A stretch of DNA of 64,000 nt, taken from assembly GCA_029891345.1 (NCBI GenBank), contig CM057000.1:134064663-134128662 (forward strand), written 5' to 3'. The translations under genes were made by a program, and so were the position numbers. This stretch comes from Dryococelus australis (taxonomy: Eukaryota; Arthropoda; Insecta; Phasmatodea; Phasmatidae). This document shows, one piece after another, positions 44,346-56,480 of the stretch. The first letter of the stretch is position 1, and each line of letters starts with the position of its first letter. The notes beneath the pieces are model-generated. The model did no database searches. It was given only the letters and a program-made list of their open reading frames with translations, and was not told where the DNA came from.

Positions 44346-47203
44346 CTCCTGTCAAATCCAAGAAGAAAAAAAACAGAGTGCAGTCTTATAAATGGTGACC
44401 TTGAAATGTCAAGATGTTAGGTGCCAAGTCGTCAAGACGAGACCTGTGAAAGCAGCAACAGACGTGTTCAGAGAACTAATAATGTATATTCGTGGCATAA
44501 TTATCTTGAATATAATTCTTAATTAGTGATTGGCTTGTACCTCACCGAAAAACTGAATTAAGAATATAATCATAAAACTCGAAATATGCCAGAAACCGTA
44601 AGTTTTAGAGCAGCACAACATTAAGTTTGTCCCCTTTATAAATCGGTATGGGGGTGTGAAGAATATAGTAGTGTAATAAATACATATTTTTGTAGGCCAG
44701 TTCGTTTTTTTTTTTTAAACTAAAATTAACTTTTATTTAATAAAAAGGAACACACAAATTTTGAACTCATATTAATTAAAGAGGAAAAAATACATATAAT
44801 TGTAAAAGTAGGCTTTACTGTTAGTGTTTTGAGTTATTAGGTATACTGAAAGTGAACTTACCTTAACTAATATTCATATTGTGTTGGAATGTAATATGAC
44901 GACGGACTGAGGAAAGCTGACTGTACGTAGTGCACTCCCAGATAACAAGCAGTGTGGCCAACAATTATACATAGAATTCCAATAAGCCAGAAGTAAATAT
45001 CCCCCAGAATCCATTACACTATCAAAGTGTCCAGCGGCGTCCTTTCCATAAAGAAAGCAATATCCATACATTTAATTCAACTAAAAATAAGAGTTAAGTA
45101 TACTTTGAAAACTAATTTTAATTTAACACAGTTACATAAATGTGCATGTCATGCAACTGTGGTTATGATAAAGCTAACCAAAAAAAAAACCGAAAAAAAG
45201 GAAAATTTAAAAATAAGGATACATGTAATGATGCAACGAGATCTGTTAATGAGTATAAACTACAGAAGTGTGATGGAAATATTGACCATTTCACCATAAA
45301 TTTGGCCACTCCCGAAAATAATCAGGTATTTTGTTGTTTATGCGGAGCTGTACGGAATTTCGTGTATATGTCAAAAGCTTACAAATATCTCTATTTATAA
45401 ATATTATACATATTAAGAGCTGCATATTATTAATAATATAAAATATTTGTGATATACAGTATAATATAAATGATTACAGAGTATACGCATATTTAATAAC
45501 ACCAAATATACGTGTATGCTGTGGCAACGTAAATGTTATTACATACTGGAAAAAATCCCTTCGTCACTTGTTTGTACAATTTTGTTTTTAAAGACACTGG
45601 CAAGAAGTGATGTGTTGTTGCTGCGTATGAAGTGCCGTTTACTATCTTAACAATGGCTAGTAAGAAATATATATATTAACTCGGTCTAGGGTTCCAACAA
45701 ATCAGTAAGCATTTTTTTCAGTGATCCGATTTGCAAGTAGGGTACGTAGTTTCTCGTTTTTATATTTTTGTGTAATCGTTAGGAAGTGTTTCGGAAATAA
45801 TAGCAATTGTACTTTGTCATAAAACCAATCATGAGTGATAAAAAATATACACAATATATATCCGAATTACATGGCTTTAAAAAAGGCGTAACATTTTTTG
45901 TAAATCCATTGTCATAACATATTAATCCCTTATCACCACCCCATCCTCGACACAATTACCTGTTTACAAAGGGAACCTTGCACTTTATTACTATCTGGAT
46001 TGGAAGGATTAAAAGAGGGGAATTGAAATTCACATTTTCTCTTGTGCACGTTATGGTACAAACGGGCCAATACACCATGAAATAATAATTCGCAATGGTT
46101 GATTCACTCGAGATATTCCAAATTGCCAATATTATAGCGTACACATGCGTTAACACGCTTGCGACTTGAGTAAATGTACCGGTTTAAAGCAGACACAAAC
46201 ACATGTTTACTATTTGATACTTTATTGTTTTGAATACAAATGGTCTAGAACAATATTTGTATGGCAATAACTTTAAATTGAGAGATAACGCACACTAAAA
46301 ATTCCAATAACAATTTCAGCAAATATAAATGGTTTGGTCATATAAACTTTGTCAGTTGATTCGACAGTCTTGGTGTTCGTTTGAAGAATTATCAGGTGAG
46401 TACAACAAAATGGATGTCAAAACAATCGGCCATTTTTGTTTTACTGATTGTAATCTTTTATTTACGTAAAAGCACTCTTTATTTTAAACAAATAATTTAA
46501 CTTATTTTGTCCATCTCCTCTTAACCATATTTTCCACTTAAGAGCATACACATGTGGTGAGTCGGCAGCGCTAGTGGTGTCGTTGTGAACTTCGCCTTGT
46601 GCTCCTGTTAACGCCTCTGCGTAGGCTCGTTCCCCCTCCAGTGTCCACCCATTTTCCCCTTCTAACTTTCCCCCACCCTAACTGTGTCACAGCCTTCTAA
46701 AAGGTTATTTAAGGCATTGTACACTTATAAAGTGTTATTATTCCTTGCTGGGTGCCTGCAAGCTTGAACTATTAGGGAAAATGGACGTCAACGAGCTGGA
46801 GAAACTGTAACCAGACAAGCAATCGTTTGTGTCTTGACCAGTCTCTCTTCGATTGCAACTACAGCTTTGAACTACGGTCTAACATATTATCGGATATTCT
46901 GCTAAACGAACTAGCTGAATATATATAATTCCATGGGATGGAAACAGTATCAAAAGTGAGCATGCAGGTCTTTATTACTTGTTTCCATTCCAAATGACAC
47001 CGACTTACAATGAGTTGATATGTATGTACTATAGATAATCATTTTATGACTTATTAAGCTTGAAAGCTGCTTAAAGTTGAATTATCGACAGATCTTTTTT
47101 GCATTCAAACTGCATGCAATCGTTTTGACACATGTTTTAACAGGCGACTATGCCAACTAAAGCATGATATTTAGTGGGTGGGATGGATTACTTTCAAGAT
47201 GGT
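44346..47203. other. Unassigned DNA
   Basis: About 2.9 kb without a supported gene. An open frame at 45,140-45,400 (86 codons, CNCGYDK near its start and CCLCG near its end) is Lys/Asn-rich and unrecognised. A GC-richer piece at 46,555-46,760 has a TTATTTAAGGCATTG motif similar to the LTR-like sequence at 0.97 kb. Confidence 0.45.
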
Positions 47204-47456
47204 GGAGCCGCGGTGGGGTAGTTGTTAGACTACTTGCATCCCACTTAGTCGAAACGGGCGCAACTCCCAGTTGGTCGCTCCCGGATCCTCGCGTGTAGGA
47301 ATCGTGCCGTACAATGCCGCTGGTCGGCGGGTTTTCTCGGAGATCTCCCATTTCCCTCGCCTCCTCATTCCGGCGCTGCTCCATACTCACCTCGCTTCAC
47401 CCTCGTGTGCTCTCAAGACCTTGATTTTAAGAGCCGCACAAATCTCTTCACTCACT
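47204..47456 (+). mobile_element. tRNA-derived SINE, main family
   Basis: Head GCCGCGGTGGGGTAGTTGTT then AGACTACTTGC; centre GCCGCTGGTCGGCGGGTTTT; GGCGCTGCTCCATACTCACC; tail hairpin with GCTCTCAAGACCTTGATTTT then AAGAGCCGC. Confidence 0.9.
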
Positions 47457-48212
47457 CATTTTAAAACTATTTTTTTTTTTTTACTTTTTTTTCGTGTACA
47501 ACCTTCTCATTAAATCATGACAGAGTAAATTCTCTTACGTAGTCGTTTAGGCGTATCAAATGTTCTAATTACTAACATTTTCGTGGGCGCCATGAGAGAA
47601 AATAAAAGAACGTTTGAAAAGCGAGGACTCTTGAGTAGTCAAGAAGCCACTCATAATGAGAATTTTACATGGAGATATAACAGCCTGTAGGAAGAAGTGA
47701 GCACTTGCCTCGCAAATTAAGGCATTATTAAAGGTTTCTTCGTGGTTTATAATTTACCGTTTTCACAGAATAGCCGTAGAAAGAATATTTTTTTGCATTT
47801 TATTATTTCTTTTTTTATTGCGAGAATGCACCAACGACATGGTGTAATTTCTCGGGAAAATTAAGTAGTGGCCAGTTAAATGTTTAAGTTCAATATAATA
47901 ATATCTTCCTAAAAACAGGAAGCAGAAAATTTAGCTGATCATTAAATTTCATAATTTAATGATCATAGCGGTGTGTTAAGTAAAATGTGGACACGAACTT
48001 CACAAGCAGTCATACTGAAGGCACATCAGCTCCGGAATGAGTATTGATGGTCGCGATAAAATAGATAAGTTAAGCGTAGACATTATTCTTCATCAATAAT
48101 CACATGCTGTAGCGACGCACATGAACCCCATTCCACACGTGACGCACTGAAATCATGGTACTGGATGCGCAAGTATGAGGGGCACGTGAAGAGCGTACAT
48201 GGCATTGTACAG
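47457..48212. other. Unassigned DNA
   Basis: T-run after the SINE (about 47,470-47,490, probably its 3' tail region). An AGTGAGCACTTGCC motif at 47,697 weakly recalls a family A end. Confidence 0.45.
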
Positions 48213-48425
48213 CATATTCGAGGTTTATTCACACTTTTGAATCACACATTAGGAAAACCAACCTATTAATGACGTTTATGGCTGTTTTCTAAGAAATTCC
48301 ATGTAACACAAACGTTTTACGTTTTGTTAACATAAACGAATGTAATTTTTGGTTAGAGTGAACTTTTACTTATATTCTACCTATCAATTGTAATATTTGA
48401 TTTATAATTAATATAATTATCATCA

Positions 48426-48443
48426 GAGAGAGAGAGAGAGAAT
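48426..48443. repeat. (GA)n microsatellite
   Basis: About eight to nine GA/AG dinucleotides within the family B copy. Confidence 0.9.
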
Positions 48444-48502
48444 AGGTGTATCAGCAATGCTCAGTAACAAGTGGTTCATATGAAAAATATTTTTACATTG
48501 AG

Positions 48503-48902
48503 TAAAGGGTTCAACCTTAGAAAAAAACAATGACCCTACCTGCATTTATTTTAACGGGCGCACTGAGTGACATGTGCCCAGTAAAGTTGGTAACGATGTA
48601 TAGAAAGTAGTTCCATATCTTAACGTCGCATGAAAAGAGTTAGGTAACCATTTGTGATAACTTAAATTATTTCTTTCACTCTCTGTTTTTTTTTTTCACG
48701 CATCTAAGTATAAAAAACGCCAGATTTGTAAAATATTTTCTTTTCCGATAATTTCACTGTTTCCCTTGACCGACGCATGAATAAAGTGATGAGGCTCACG
48801 GCAATGTTAATTTTACATAAGGTGGAAGAATACACAACGTTCATACAAGTAGATCTTAAGCAGGGCTTTCAATAGTGCTCATTTGACCGTGAACGGCCTA
48901 TA
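48503..48902 (+). mobile_element. Family A MITE nested in family B, left terminal repeat deleted
   Basis: It starts TAAAGG and jumps to GTTCAACCTTAGAAAAAAAC, so about 30 bp of the left end are missing. The right end GACCGTGAACGGCCTATA is intact. TA stands at both junctions with family B. Confidence 0.88.
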
Positions 48903-48985
48903 CGAACAAATACTGAGCGTTGTCCCTCTGGCGTAATTTTCTACACTTGGTTAAGCTTTGTATGCATGACGCCGATATACAATAA

Positions 48986-49574
48986 GCTATTTAATAGGTA
49001 CATATATTTTAAAAATTGCTTCGAATAAACTAATTTTCTATGAAGTTCACTGACATTCGTTATCGTAAACAAAATTTGCGAACCAAATTTGTTTCTATGA
49101 GTGAACCTTCGTCTAGAGTCGAATGTTGCAATGAACTCATGGCTTCTTCAACCTTTTCTTAAGGCCTGCTAAACTTTATTTCCAGGATATCCTTTCGCGT
49201 TTTGTAGTATTCTCAGGTTGTCCTTATTTTCGTAAAACAACTTCCTAGTTCAAATATTGCTTGAAGCCATCGGTGCGTTATGTCAATCCCAGTTTAGATA
49301 TACCCGGGTAGTTAAGATGATGATTATGATAATAATAATTTAAGTTACATGGTACAGGTCCATGGCACTAAATAAGGATCCTAGAAAACAGTAATATTCG
49401 ACAAACATCATCATCCGAAATACGACTTTAGATCTGAAGTCAGCGGTACAGCAATAATTGGGATCATACTAAATTATAAACGAAAGTGTTAAATGAGTGT
49501 GGAATACCATATGAGATAAACCAAAGTGCCATGAAATATAGAGTAATGGAGCAATAAACACACAACACTTACAT
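48986..49574. other. Unassigned DNA
   Basis: Nothing supported. Confidence 0.5.
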
Positions 49575-50142
49575 TAAGGTGACCATATTTTTGATCCGAA
49601 TTCGGGACGCTCGTTTTGGCTCATAAATGGTCGGTAGTGGGAAGGGATGAGAAATGGTTGCCGAGTGACCGGGAGGGGGGGGGGATGGACTGTTTACAGG
49701 GGGTGTTTTGTTAAAAAAAAAAGTGAATACCATTGTTGTTTTCTTACATATTATTTATCATAATCCGTATGATTTATCGATTAAAGACACCAAATAAAAA
49801 CAATGAAATTTTTTGTTATATTACTTTTATGAAAAAATTGTGATACAATAGCTATTTGTCCTCGTCAAATTTTACAGATGAATGAATTTTTTCAATATGT
49901 CTCTCTTAGAAAATAACATTTTGTAAAAGTCTGGATAAATTTTGTTGAAGTTAACCTTCGTAATCAAAATGGATCTTAAAGTGTCAATAGTTGATTGAGT
50001 TTTGTCCGATGAACAAAAATCGTTCTGTCAGGCCCCAACACTTGGGACAAACGGCCATCCCAAATGACCCTCTAAAAAATTCTGGACACGACCTCGAAAA
50101 TCGGGATTGTCCCGAAAAAAAATCGGGTCGTCTGGTCACCTT
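49575..50142. mobile_element. hAT-type element with GGTGACC ends
   Basis: Left TAAGGTGACCATATTTTTGA and right TCTGGTCACCTT are inverted, and CGGGAC / GTCCCG words are mirrored inside. Flanking 8-mers ACTTACAT (49,567-49,574) and ACTTAAAT (50,143-50,150) match at seven of eight positions. 568 bp, a G-run at about 49,674-49,684, no coding sequence recognised. Confidence 0.78.
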
Positions 50143-50150
50143 ACTTAAAT

Positions 50151-50989
50151 GCAAGCGTTTAAGTACTGTGCGAAGAGAGATATATAAAATAATTCTATTT
50201 CTGTAGACAAAAACTGAAGATTTGCCAGCTACTGTACGAGCAGGGGACAAGAAAATGGAAATCAACAGCAAAGCAAAATTTTAATGGTCCCAGGATGTAA
50301 ATTCCCCACGCCATTTATCGTCGGCTCTCACGTAGTTGAGCAAGGATTTTCTTCTCGCCCGCGCTGCACTTAATACTCGGAACAGCAGTGGTTTGTCTTT
50401 ATGACGAGAAAATCCCAGGCGGAAAGATTGGTCGAGCGACCATTAGTAAATGAATTCGCTTCCGCTTTCCGTTGTTCGCAGGAAACTCGTAGGAAACTGC
50501 GAGGCACGACGAGGATTGATAAGCACGAAGGAGCTGAATGATAGCCCCTAGGGATTGGCAAAATAATACACGAATGCAAGAAAATCCCGTAAAAGACGCG
50601 AAGGGACAAATGTGTTGTGTTTGTTCACGTTTCCTTGCAGAGACGTGCATCACAGCAAACAGATGTCCGTGAAAGAGGAAAATTTATCGTAGAAGCCGTT
50701 CCGAACCGTTCGACTGAAGTATGCAAATACTTTTTTACTTCCTCTGTTGCATAAAGAGTACGCGTACGGGAGAAGAAAACTTACTTCGCATTATGTGCTT
50801 TGATTTTCAAACTAAATGGTTCGCTTTAAAACATGTCAATATCCTATGTTAACCGAAATTCATGAAGGAACATAAGAGTATATTAATGCATTACGGAAAT
50901 ATGACTTTCCTCAGTTCTGAAATGAAAGTAGATTTCAGTTTTAAATCGATAATATTTTATTAAAAAATCACAACATCAATATTCTCTTA
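50151..50989. other. Unassigned DNA
   Basis: 50,280-50,720 is GC-richer; overlapping frames on the minus strand (79 and 84 codons) have no recognisable domain. Confidence 0.45.
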
Positions 50990-51615
50990 CACTCTAAATA
51001 TGAATCAGTGAGAACTTCACTGCTTCAATTAGTCAACAGTACCTGACTGATTCAACAGTCACTTCACTGAATTTAACCGACGAACCAATTAAAAAAAAAG
51101 ACAGTTTTCCTTCACTTTCCACTGATTCATCAGTCATTTTTCTCGCTGTTTTTCAGTGTTTTTTTTAAACAGATGGATCAGTTAAATAGCGTGTAAAAAT
51201 ATTCATCAAATATCGTTCAAAATGGCCGCTAAACAACGTGTATCAAGTGAAATAATAACGAATAAACTAATAAAACCAATACGAAATACTTTCTAAAATA
51301 AGTTTCGTCTTTCAAAACGCCATTTTACCAGATGATTATACGAACATTCAGCCTTTCATTCCGTTTTTACGTCTTTCATTCCGTTTTCATATAATCATAA
51401 CAGCGCTTTGTTTGAAGGTTTAGACTGCATGTAATGTGGTGACGAGCGCGCACTCATATATAATATAATATTTGTTTTAACAATCCTAACGGTACCAATT
51501 AAACCAAAAACGAAAAGTAAGGGCATACATTTTAAATACTAACGAATTTGATACGAACTATAAGGCATATAATTTCCTCTTATTTTTCAATTTGACTTAG
51601 TATTAAAGGTGGCGT

Positions 51616-51700
51616 ATTGCCTCCGTAGCTCGGGGGAAAGGTAACCGACTTGTTAACGAAGGGTCGTGGGTTCGCGCACCAGTCTCTCCGCGGCAGATCT
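51616..51700 (+). repeat. tRNA-like module
   Basis: TGCCTCCGTAGCTCGGGGGA (A box) and GGTCGTGGGTTCGCGCACC (B box) about 40 bp apart; an anticodon-loop-like CTTGTTAAC lies between. The acceptor ends do not pair, so this is a tRNA-derived repeat head, related to that at 27.9-28.0 kb. Confidence 0.5.
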
Positions 51701-52132
51701 TTCAGTTCGCATGTAGCACTGAGTATTTGTCATCAAGTCAATATAACTTGAGCTCGTCAACTTAACTACAACAACGACAAAATAAACGGCAAGGTAGCGG
51801 CTTTGAAACGAAATAGATAGGGTATGTGAATTCAATCCCGACCGCCTACGGATTATTTTTCGTTTTTTAAATTACGGTAAATTGAGCAATATACATTCTG
51901 AATAGGAATCAGTTATTTTTTACTGATTGTCAGTTGAAACTGCTCCATCCGGAATCTGTAGAAAAAATACCACGAATTCATCAGTTAAAAGAAATCTACC
52001 AATTCAAGCAGTAGAAAACTACTTATTTATAGTTGTTATTAATAAATAAGCACAGAGCATTCCTATGTGATGTATGTTAGGCACGATTTATTTTGTCGCA
52101 GAACACAAATATTGTCTACACAAAAGCGTTTT

Positions 52133-52225
52133 TGGAGGTGGTTGGGCTCGAACCTCCGCCCATTAAGCAAAGCATACTGAAGCTTTCATGATCAGCCATA
52201 TCCACTGCCCTACTTTACCACGGCC
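52133..52225 (-). repeat. tRNA-like module, left arm
   Basis: Minus strand: GGTAAAGTAGGGCAGTGGAT (A-box-like) and GGCGGAGGTTCGAGCCCAAC (B box), then CACCTCC. Confidence 0.6.
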
Positions 52226-52998
52226 ATATGTGTGCTCGTATTATGGGTACTGAACCACACAATGTAATGTCAAATATTGCTGTAAGTTTCGTGATGTGGA
52301 AGTATTTATTGCTGTCGAAATATACAGATTTTCTGCGCAAGTACATGTCTTTGCAAAGTTCTAAAGTAAATGTATCTTTAGTTTAGTTGGGATTCTGTGC
52401 CTTAAAAGATAAATATAGTGGTGTCAATGTACGAGGTTATCGAACTTCACTAGTATACGCCATTTTACAATGCAACGAGACACTACAGATTTAAACTGTT
52501 ATTTTTAGTTACAGATAGATAAGTGATAATTTTACTGACTCGATAGTGCTGCGATTCAATAAGAAAGGTGGATTTATACTAACAAAACTTTTGTGGTCTC
52601 TGTAAGTTAAAAGATCAAATAATGAGGAAACGACCAATTTTATAAAATATTGCATTGTTTCTAACGTTCCACTGTCAAATTAGCACAGTTATTACTAGTC
52701 AATCTGTCTCTTCAAAATAACAGTTTGATTCTGTAAAATGTTGCATTGTAAAAAAAATAGCAATACGTATAGAAAACACCGACAACACCGTTAAAACACT
52801 ATATTTCTCTTTCAAAGCACACAATCTGAACTAAACTTAACTTGAATGACTTTCGAGCCTTACAAAGACATGTACCTACGTACGCATAATATGTCTAGGC
52901 CTATATTTCGACCACATGAAGTACTTTCACATTACGAAACTTACAGCCGTTCGCTATTTTAAGTTTCTGTTACTCTGCAAATGCGAAACCGTCTTTCC

Positions 52999-53095
52999 CA
53001 GTGGCAAAGTAGCAGAGTTGGTAGAACGACAGCCAAAAGAAACAAGAGAATGTGTTGCTTCTTGGGGTGGCGGTTCGATACCAACCACTTCCAAA
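52999..53095 (+). repeat. tRNA-like module, right arm
   Basis: GGCAAAGTAGCAGAGTTGGT (A-box-like) and GGTGGCGGTTCGATACCAAC (B box), then CACTTCC. It mirrors the left-arm module. Confidence 0.6.
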
Positions 53096-53597
53096 ACTAA
53101 TGATTTTGTTTTGCGAAAAAATAGATTGTATACCTAATTTATTTCAAACCTTAATGCACGGTTTTCAATCCTTGTACTTTTTATTAATCGACTATTAATA
53201 ACTGATTTTTTACTGATTGTATTAGCGGATTTCATTTACCTGAATATATTAGTAGTTATATTTTTCTACTGATTCCGGATGGAGCAGTTTCAACTGACAA
53301 TCAGTAAAAAATAACTGATTCCGATTTAGAGTGTAAATAGTAAACTATCGTAAATGTGCTAATTTAACGTAATTATTTGGCTAAATTGAATAAAAACATT
53401 ATTTAATTAGCCACTGCAGTCGGCCGTCACTTATTCAATCAGTGAAATTGTTTCACGTCACTAATTCAATCAGTGAAATTTTTTTCACTGAAACAATCAG
53501 TTGTTTACCACTGATTCTAAGTGGAGCCATTTTCACCCATTAAAGAAGTTGAATTTCACTGCGAATCAGTGGTTATACTCTCATTCGAATTTAGAGC

Positions 53598-54782
53598 ATA
53601 ATTAACTTATTAATTAACTTAATTATATCACTAACAAATTGGTATAACACTGCGCAAGAGCTTCATGAAGAACGTATATTTGTAAATTTACAGACTAACC
53701 TACAAAATAGCTTACACTGAATCAAAGCCACAAAGTCTTTTACTTAGTGTCAAGCGGTAATGGCTGGTCCGCATGATCACCGATTGTTCTTGCGATAAAA
53801 AAAATGCGCTTTTTCATTAGAACACAAACTGGCGTCGAGTCTTGTTATAACACAGTGTTTTTAGATTACGCTATCCGACTTCTGTTCATTTGTTTACCCT
53901 TTTGTGTTTGTTAACATATCACGACGAAAATATATCAATAATGAAATTATTAACAAAACAGTTTATAAATTATTTCTGAATGGAATCATTATTTTTAGTT
54001 AATACGGAATTGCCCATTTGTCAGAACCTATAATTTTCTTGATCTAAAATATTTGATATTTAAGATAGCATCGTAGATCATTGTTAATTTGTCATTCCTG
54101 AAAATATCAAATCATTCCTTTGTCTCGAAGCAGTAAAATACTTGGGTGTTACAAAATTATTTCACCCAATCTTATTTATAATACAAATATTTAAATGTAT
54201 CAAATCTCTTGTTATTTTGCGGTAAGAATTTTTACAGATGCTCTCACATGAACGTACCATGAAACTCATTTATAATGTAATGTTGTAGATGCAAATTATG
54301 AATATCACATTATATCCTGCATTTAATTTTTATGTACGAAGCATATAACATATTGACCATATTTATGCCTTAATTTATAGTTTATAACCTCAGTATGCAA
54401 ATTTTAATGTTTTGGTATTAAGACTGACATGGGCGTTGCAAGAAGTTTCACAGTGAATATCAGTCATATTTCTTCTAACACTAAGATCACTGTTAACAAA
54501 AATGGTGGTTTTTACACCGTTCAATTAAAATAATGAAGCTGCTGTGTAAAAAACCTCCGATTACGTTTGCGAGTTCAATTATAGGCTACAAAAATATTTG
54601 GAGAGCCTTGATGAAGTAGGCCAAACGGTTGTAGTACGCTTAACTCTCCTTCAAGAAATGTTCAAGGTCACTTGAAAAAGAAGTTTGTCCAAACGGAAAC
54701 GCCATGCATTATGAAGCTATAAGCTAGGATCTTCTGACTCGGGAAGTAATTTTGTCCCCGACGGAGCACCAAGACCAATCAC
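53598..54782. other. Unassigned A+T-rich DNA
   Basis: No gene or repeat supported. Confidence 0.5.
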
Positions 54783-55082
54783 TAGAGACCTGCATAGTTC
54801 GCGTTATTATATTTTGGGACAAGCTAGACGTCATTGCCCCATACATTTCTGAGCACGATACGTGATTTAGTTGGCTGATGGCTTCTATACGAGTTCATAT
54901 GCTTGTGTAACTGTGTTACAGGTGATTGGTCACTCTGACATTAAGATGTTACTATTGGTTAAAAAAAAGCCTTTCACGTCGTGCCACAAATACTCTCAGC
55001 CATTGAGGGACTTCAGTAGCACGCATAACACCTTAGAGTTCAGTCTGCTGCAGAAAAATAACGCGAATTTCGCAGGTCTCTA
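54783..55082. mobile_element. hAT-type MITE, copy 2
   Basis: Ends TAGAGACCTGCATAGTTCGC and GCGAATTTCGCAGGTCTCTA; flanked by a perfect 8-bp duplication CCAATCAC (54,775-54,782 and 55,083-55,090). 300 bp; same terminal sequence as copy 1 at 18.3 kb, interior strongly diverged. Confidence 0.93.
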
Positions 55083-55425
55083 CCAATCACTAAGACGATC
55101 GTTTGGCGAGTCCTTAAAGTCGATATCCGGACCATGGTGTTCAGGCTCGAGAGATCGATCAGCTTTGCTGGTCAGCCACGCGACTCAGGAAAACCATCTT
55201 TTATTGAGACTTTGGGATAGGATGCCAGGAAAATACATGTAAATAACGCGAATTTCGCAGGTCTCTACCAATCACTAAGACGATCGTTTGGCGAGTCCTT
55301 AAAGTCGATATCCGGACCATGGTGTTCAGGCTCGAGAGATCGATCAGCTTTGCTGGTCAGCCACGCGACTCAGGAAAACCATCTTTTATTGAGACTTTGG
55401 GATAGGATGCCAGGAAAATATACGT
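55056..55425. repeat. 185-bp tandem duplication across the MITE end
   Basis: Copy 1 is 55,056-55,240, copy 2 is 55,241-55,425; they differ at about two positions (TACATGT versus TATACGT). Each copy contains the last 27 bp of the MITE, the target duplication and about 150 bp of flank. Confidence 0.96.
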
Positions 55426-56226
55426 AAATTGAACGAATGAGAATTCCTAAATACAAATATCAATCTATTTACGTAATTTATGAAAGTTGTAAAACAGAAA
55501 TATAAGCCATTTTTTTATATTTGGCAATACTGTGGGGCCAAGGTGGTCTAAGGCAGGCCTGCCGTTTTAACGGATTTTATCCGTTTTTACGGATTTTTAA
55601 CACACTAGAAAAATCCAAACCCAAACTTTTTTATTGTATTTACTTAAAGCGGCGACACTAGCGCCCACAGCGATGTGTGTCAGTTTCACGGATGCATTTC
55701 TTTGAAAGATTGTTATAGAGAATGTAGATAGTTAAGCGAAATATTGAAATATTTTGGACATACGCCATTGCTTCAATAGTGTATCTCCCAAATATTTTGC
55801 TTAATTATTCACTGGCGCAGGCATACAATTATCCACATATTTCTGTTCCTGGCTGCACGATCACATGAAAACGCCAAGGCCATTATTTAAAAGAACCTTT
55901 GCTGCAAATTGCCGTTTTTACGCATGCAATCCGAATTTTGTGACTGTGTTTTGTATTTGGCATTGATATTACAATGGCGAGGGAACGAAAATTATCATCG
56001 ATACAGTCATTGTATAAACGAAAGTATAAGTGCGAGTGGAGAAAATAATTAACATAGTTTGTACATTCCAAACAAAAAAAAATACATAAAATATGTAAAC
56101 GTCTTACATATACACTTTTTTCTGTCATTTGCAAATTGTTTTTTATCCCGAGGATTTTACAGGATTTGACGCAAAGATTCCAGGATTTTTATATAGAGGA
56201 ATCAGGATCTCAGCTTCAGGGTTGAT
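55426..56226. other. Unassigned DNA
   Basis: No gene supported. Confidence 0.5.
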
Positions 56227-56480
56227 GGCAGCCCTGGTCTAGTGGTTAGACTACTCGCCTCCCACCTAGGCGAGCCAGGTTCTATTCTCGGCGGGGTCGC
56301 TCCCGTGTCTTTTGCATGTGGGAATCGTGCCGGACGATATCGCTGGTCGGCGGGGTATTCTCGGGGATCTCCCGTTTTACCCTGCCCTTGTATTTCGAAG
56401 CTGCTCAGTACTCACATCACTTCACCCTCATCGGCTCTCAAGATCTGGATGTTAAGAGCCACCGAAATCTGTCCACCCCA
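56227..56480 (+). mobile_element. tRNA-derived SINE, main family
   Basis: Best preserved head: CCTGGTCTAGTGGTTAGACT (A box) and CAGGTTCTATTCTCGGCGGG (B box). Centre CCGGACGATATCGCTGGTCG, tail hairpin TCGGCTCTCAAGATCTGGAT then GTTAAGAGCCACC. About 250 bp. Confidence 0.92.

Larger units (their letters stand above)
48213..48985 (+). mobile_element. Family B MITE interrupted by a family A MITE
   Basis: Left part 48,213-48,504 (TTCGAGGTTTATTCACACTT) and right part 48,903-48,985 (GAGCGTTGTCCCTCTGGCGT then AATTTTCTACACTTGGTTAA) join in the same order as the uninterrupted copy at 38.2 kb. The far right terminus is not clear. Confidence 0.8.
51892..53335. mobile_element. Foldback element with tRNA-like modules in both arms
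   Basis: Left GAATCAGTTATTTTTTACTG then ATTGTCAGTTGAAACTGC is repeated inverted at 53,265-53,325. Homology between the arms extends inward for about 340 bp on each side and ends with tRNA-like modules (52,133-52,225 minus; 52,999-53,095 plus). The central spacer of about 770 bp is A+T-rich and non-coding. Confidence 0.75.
50990..53597. mobile_element. Family C outer element
   Basis: Left CACTCTAAATATGAATCAGT and right ACTCTCATTCGAATTTAGAG are inverted; both sides are loaded with CACTGAT/ATCAGTG words. The left arm (to 51,420) is an inverted homolog of 28,917-29,341. A second, related inverted-repeat element (51,892-53,335) lies inside. Confidence 0.6.

Noticed and set aside
51616-51700. Functional tRNA-Asn-like gene
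   Set aside because: A- and B-box words and a GTT anticodon-like triplet are present, but the acceptor stem and anticodon stem do not pair convincingly.
54871-55242. 123-codon plus-strand frame
   Set aside because: It spans the hAT MITE interior and the 185-bp duplication; no domain seen.
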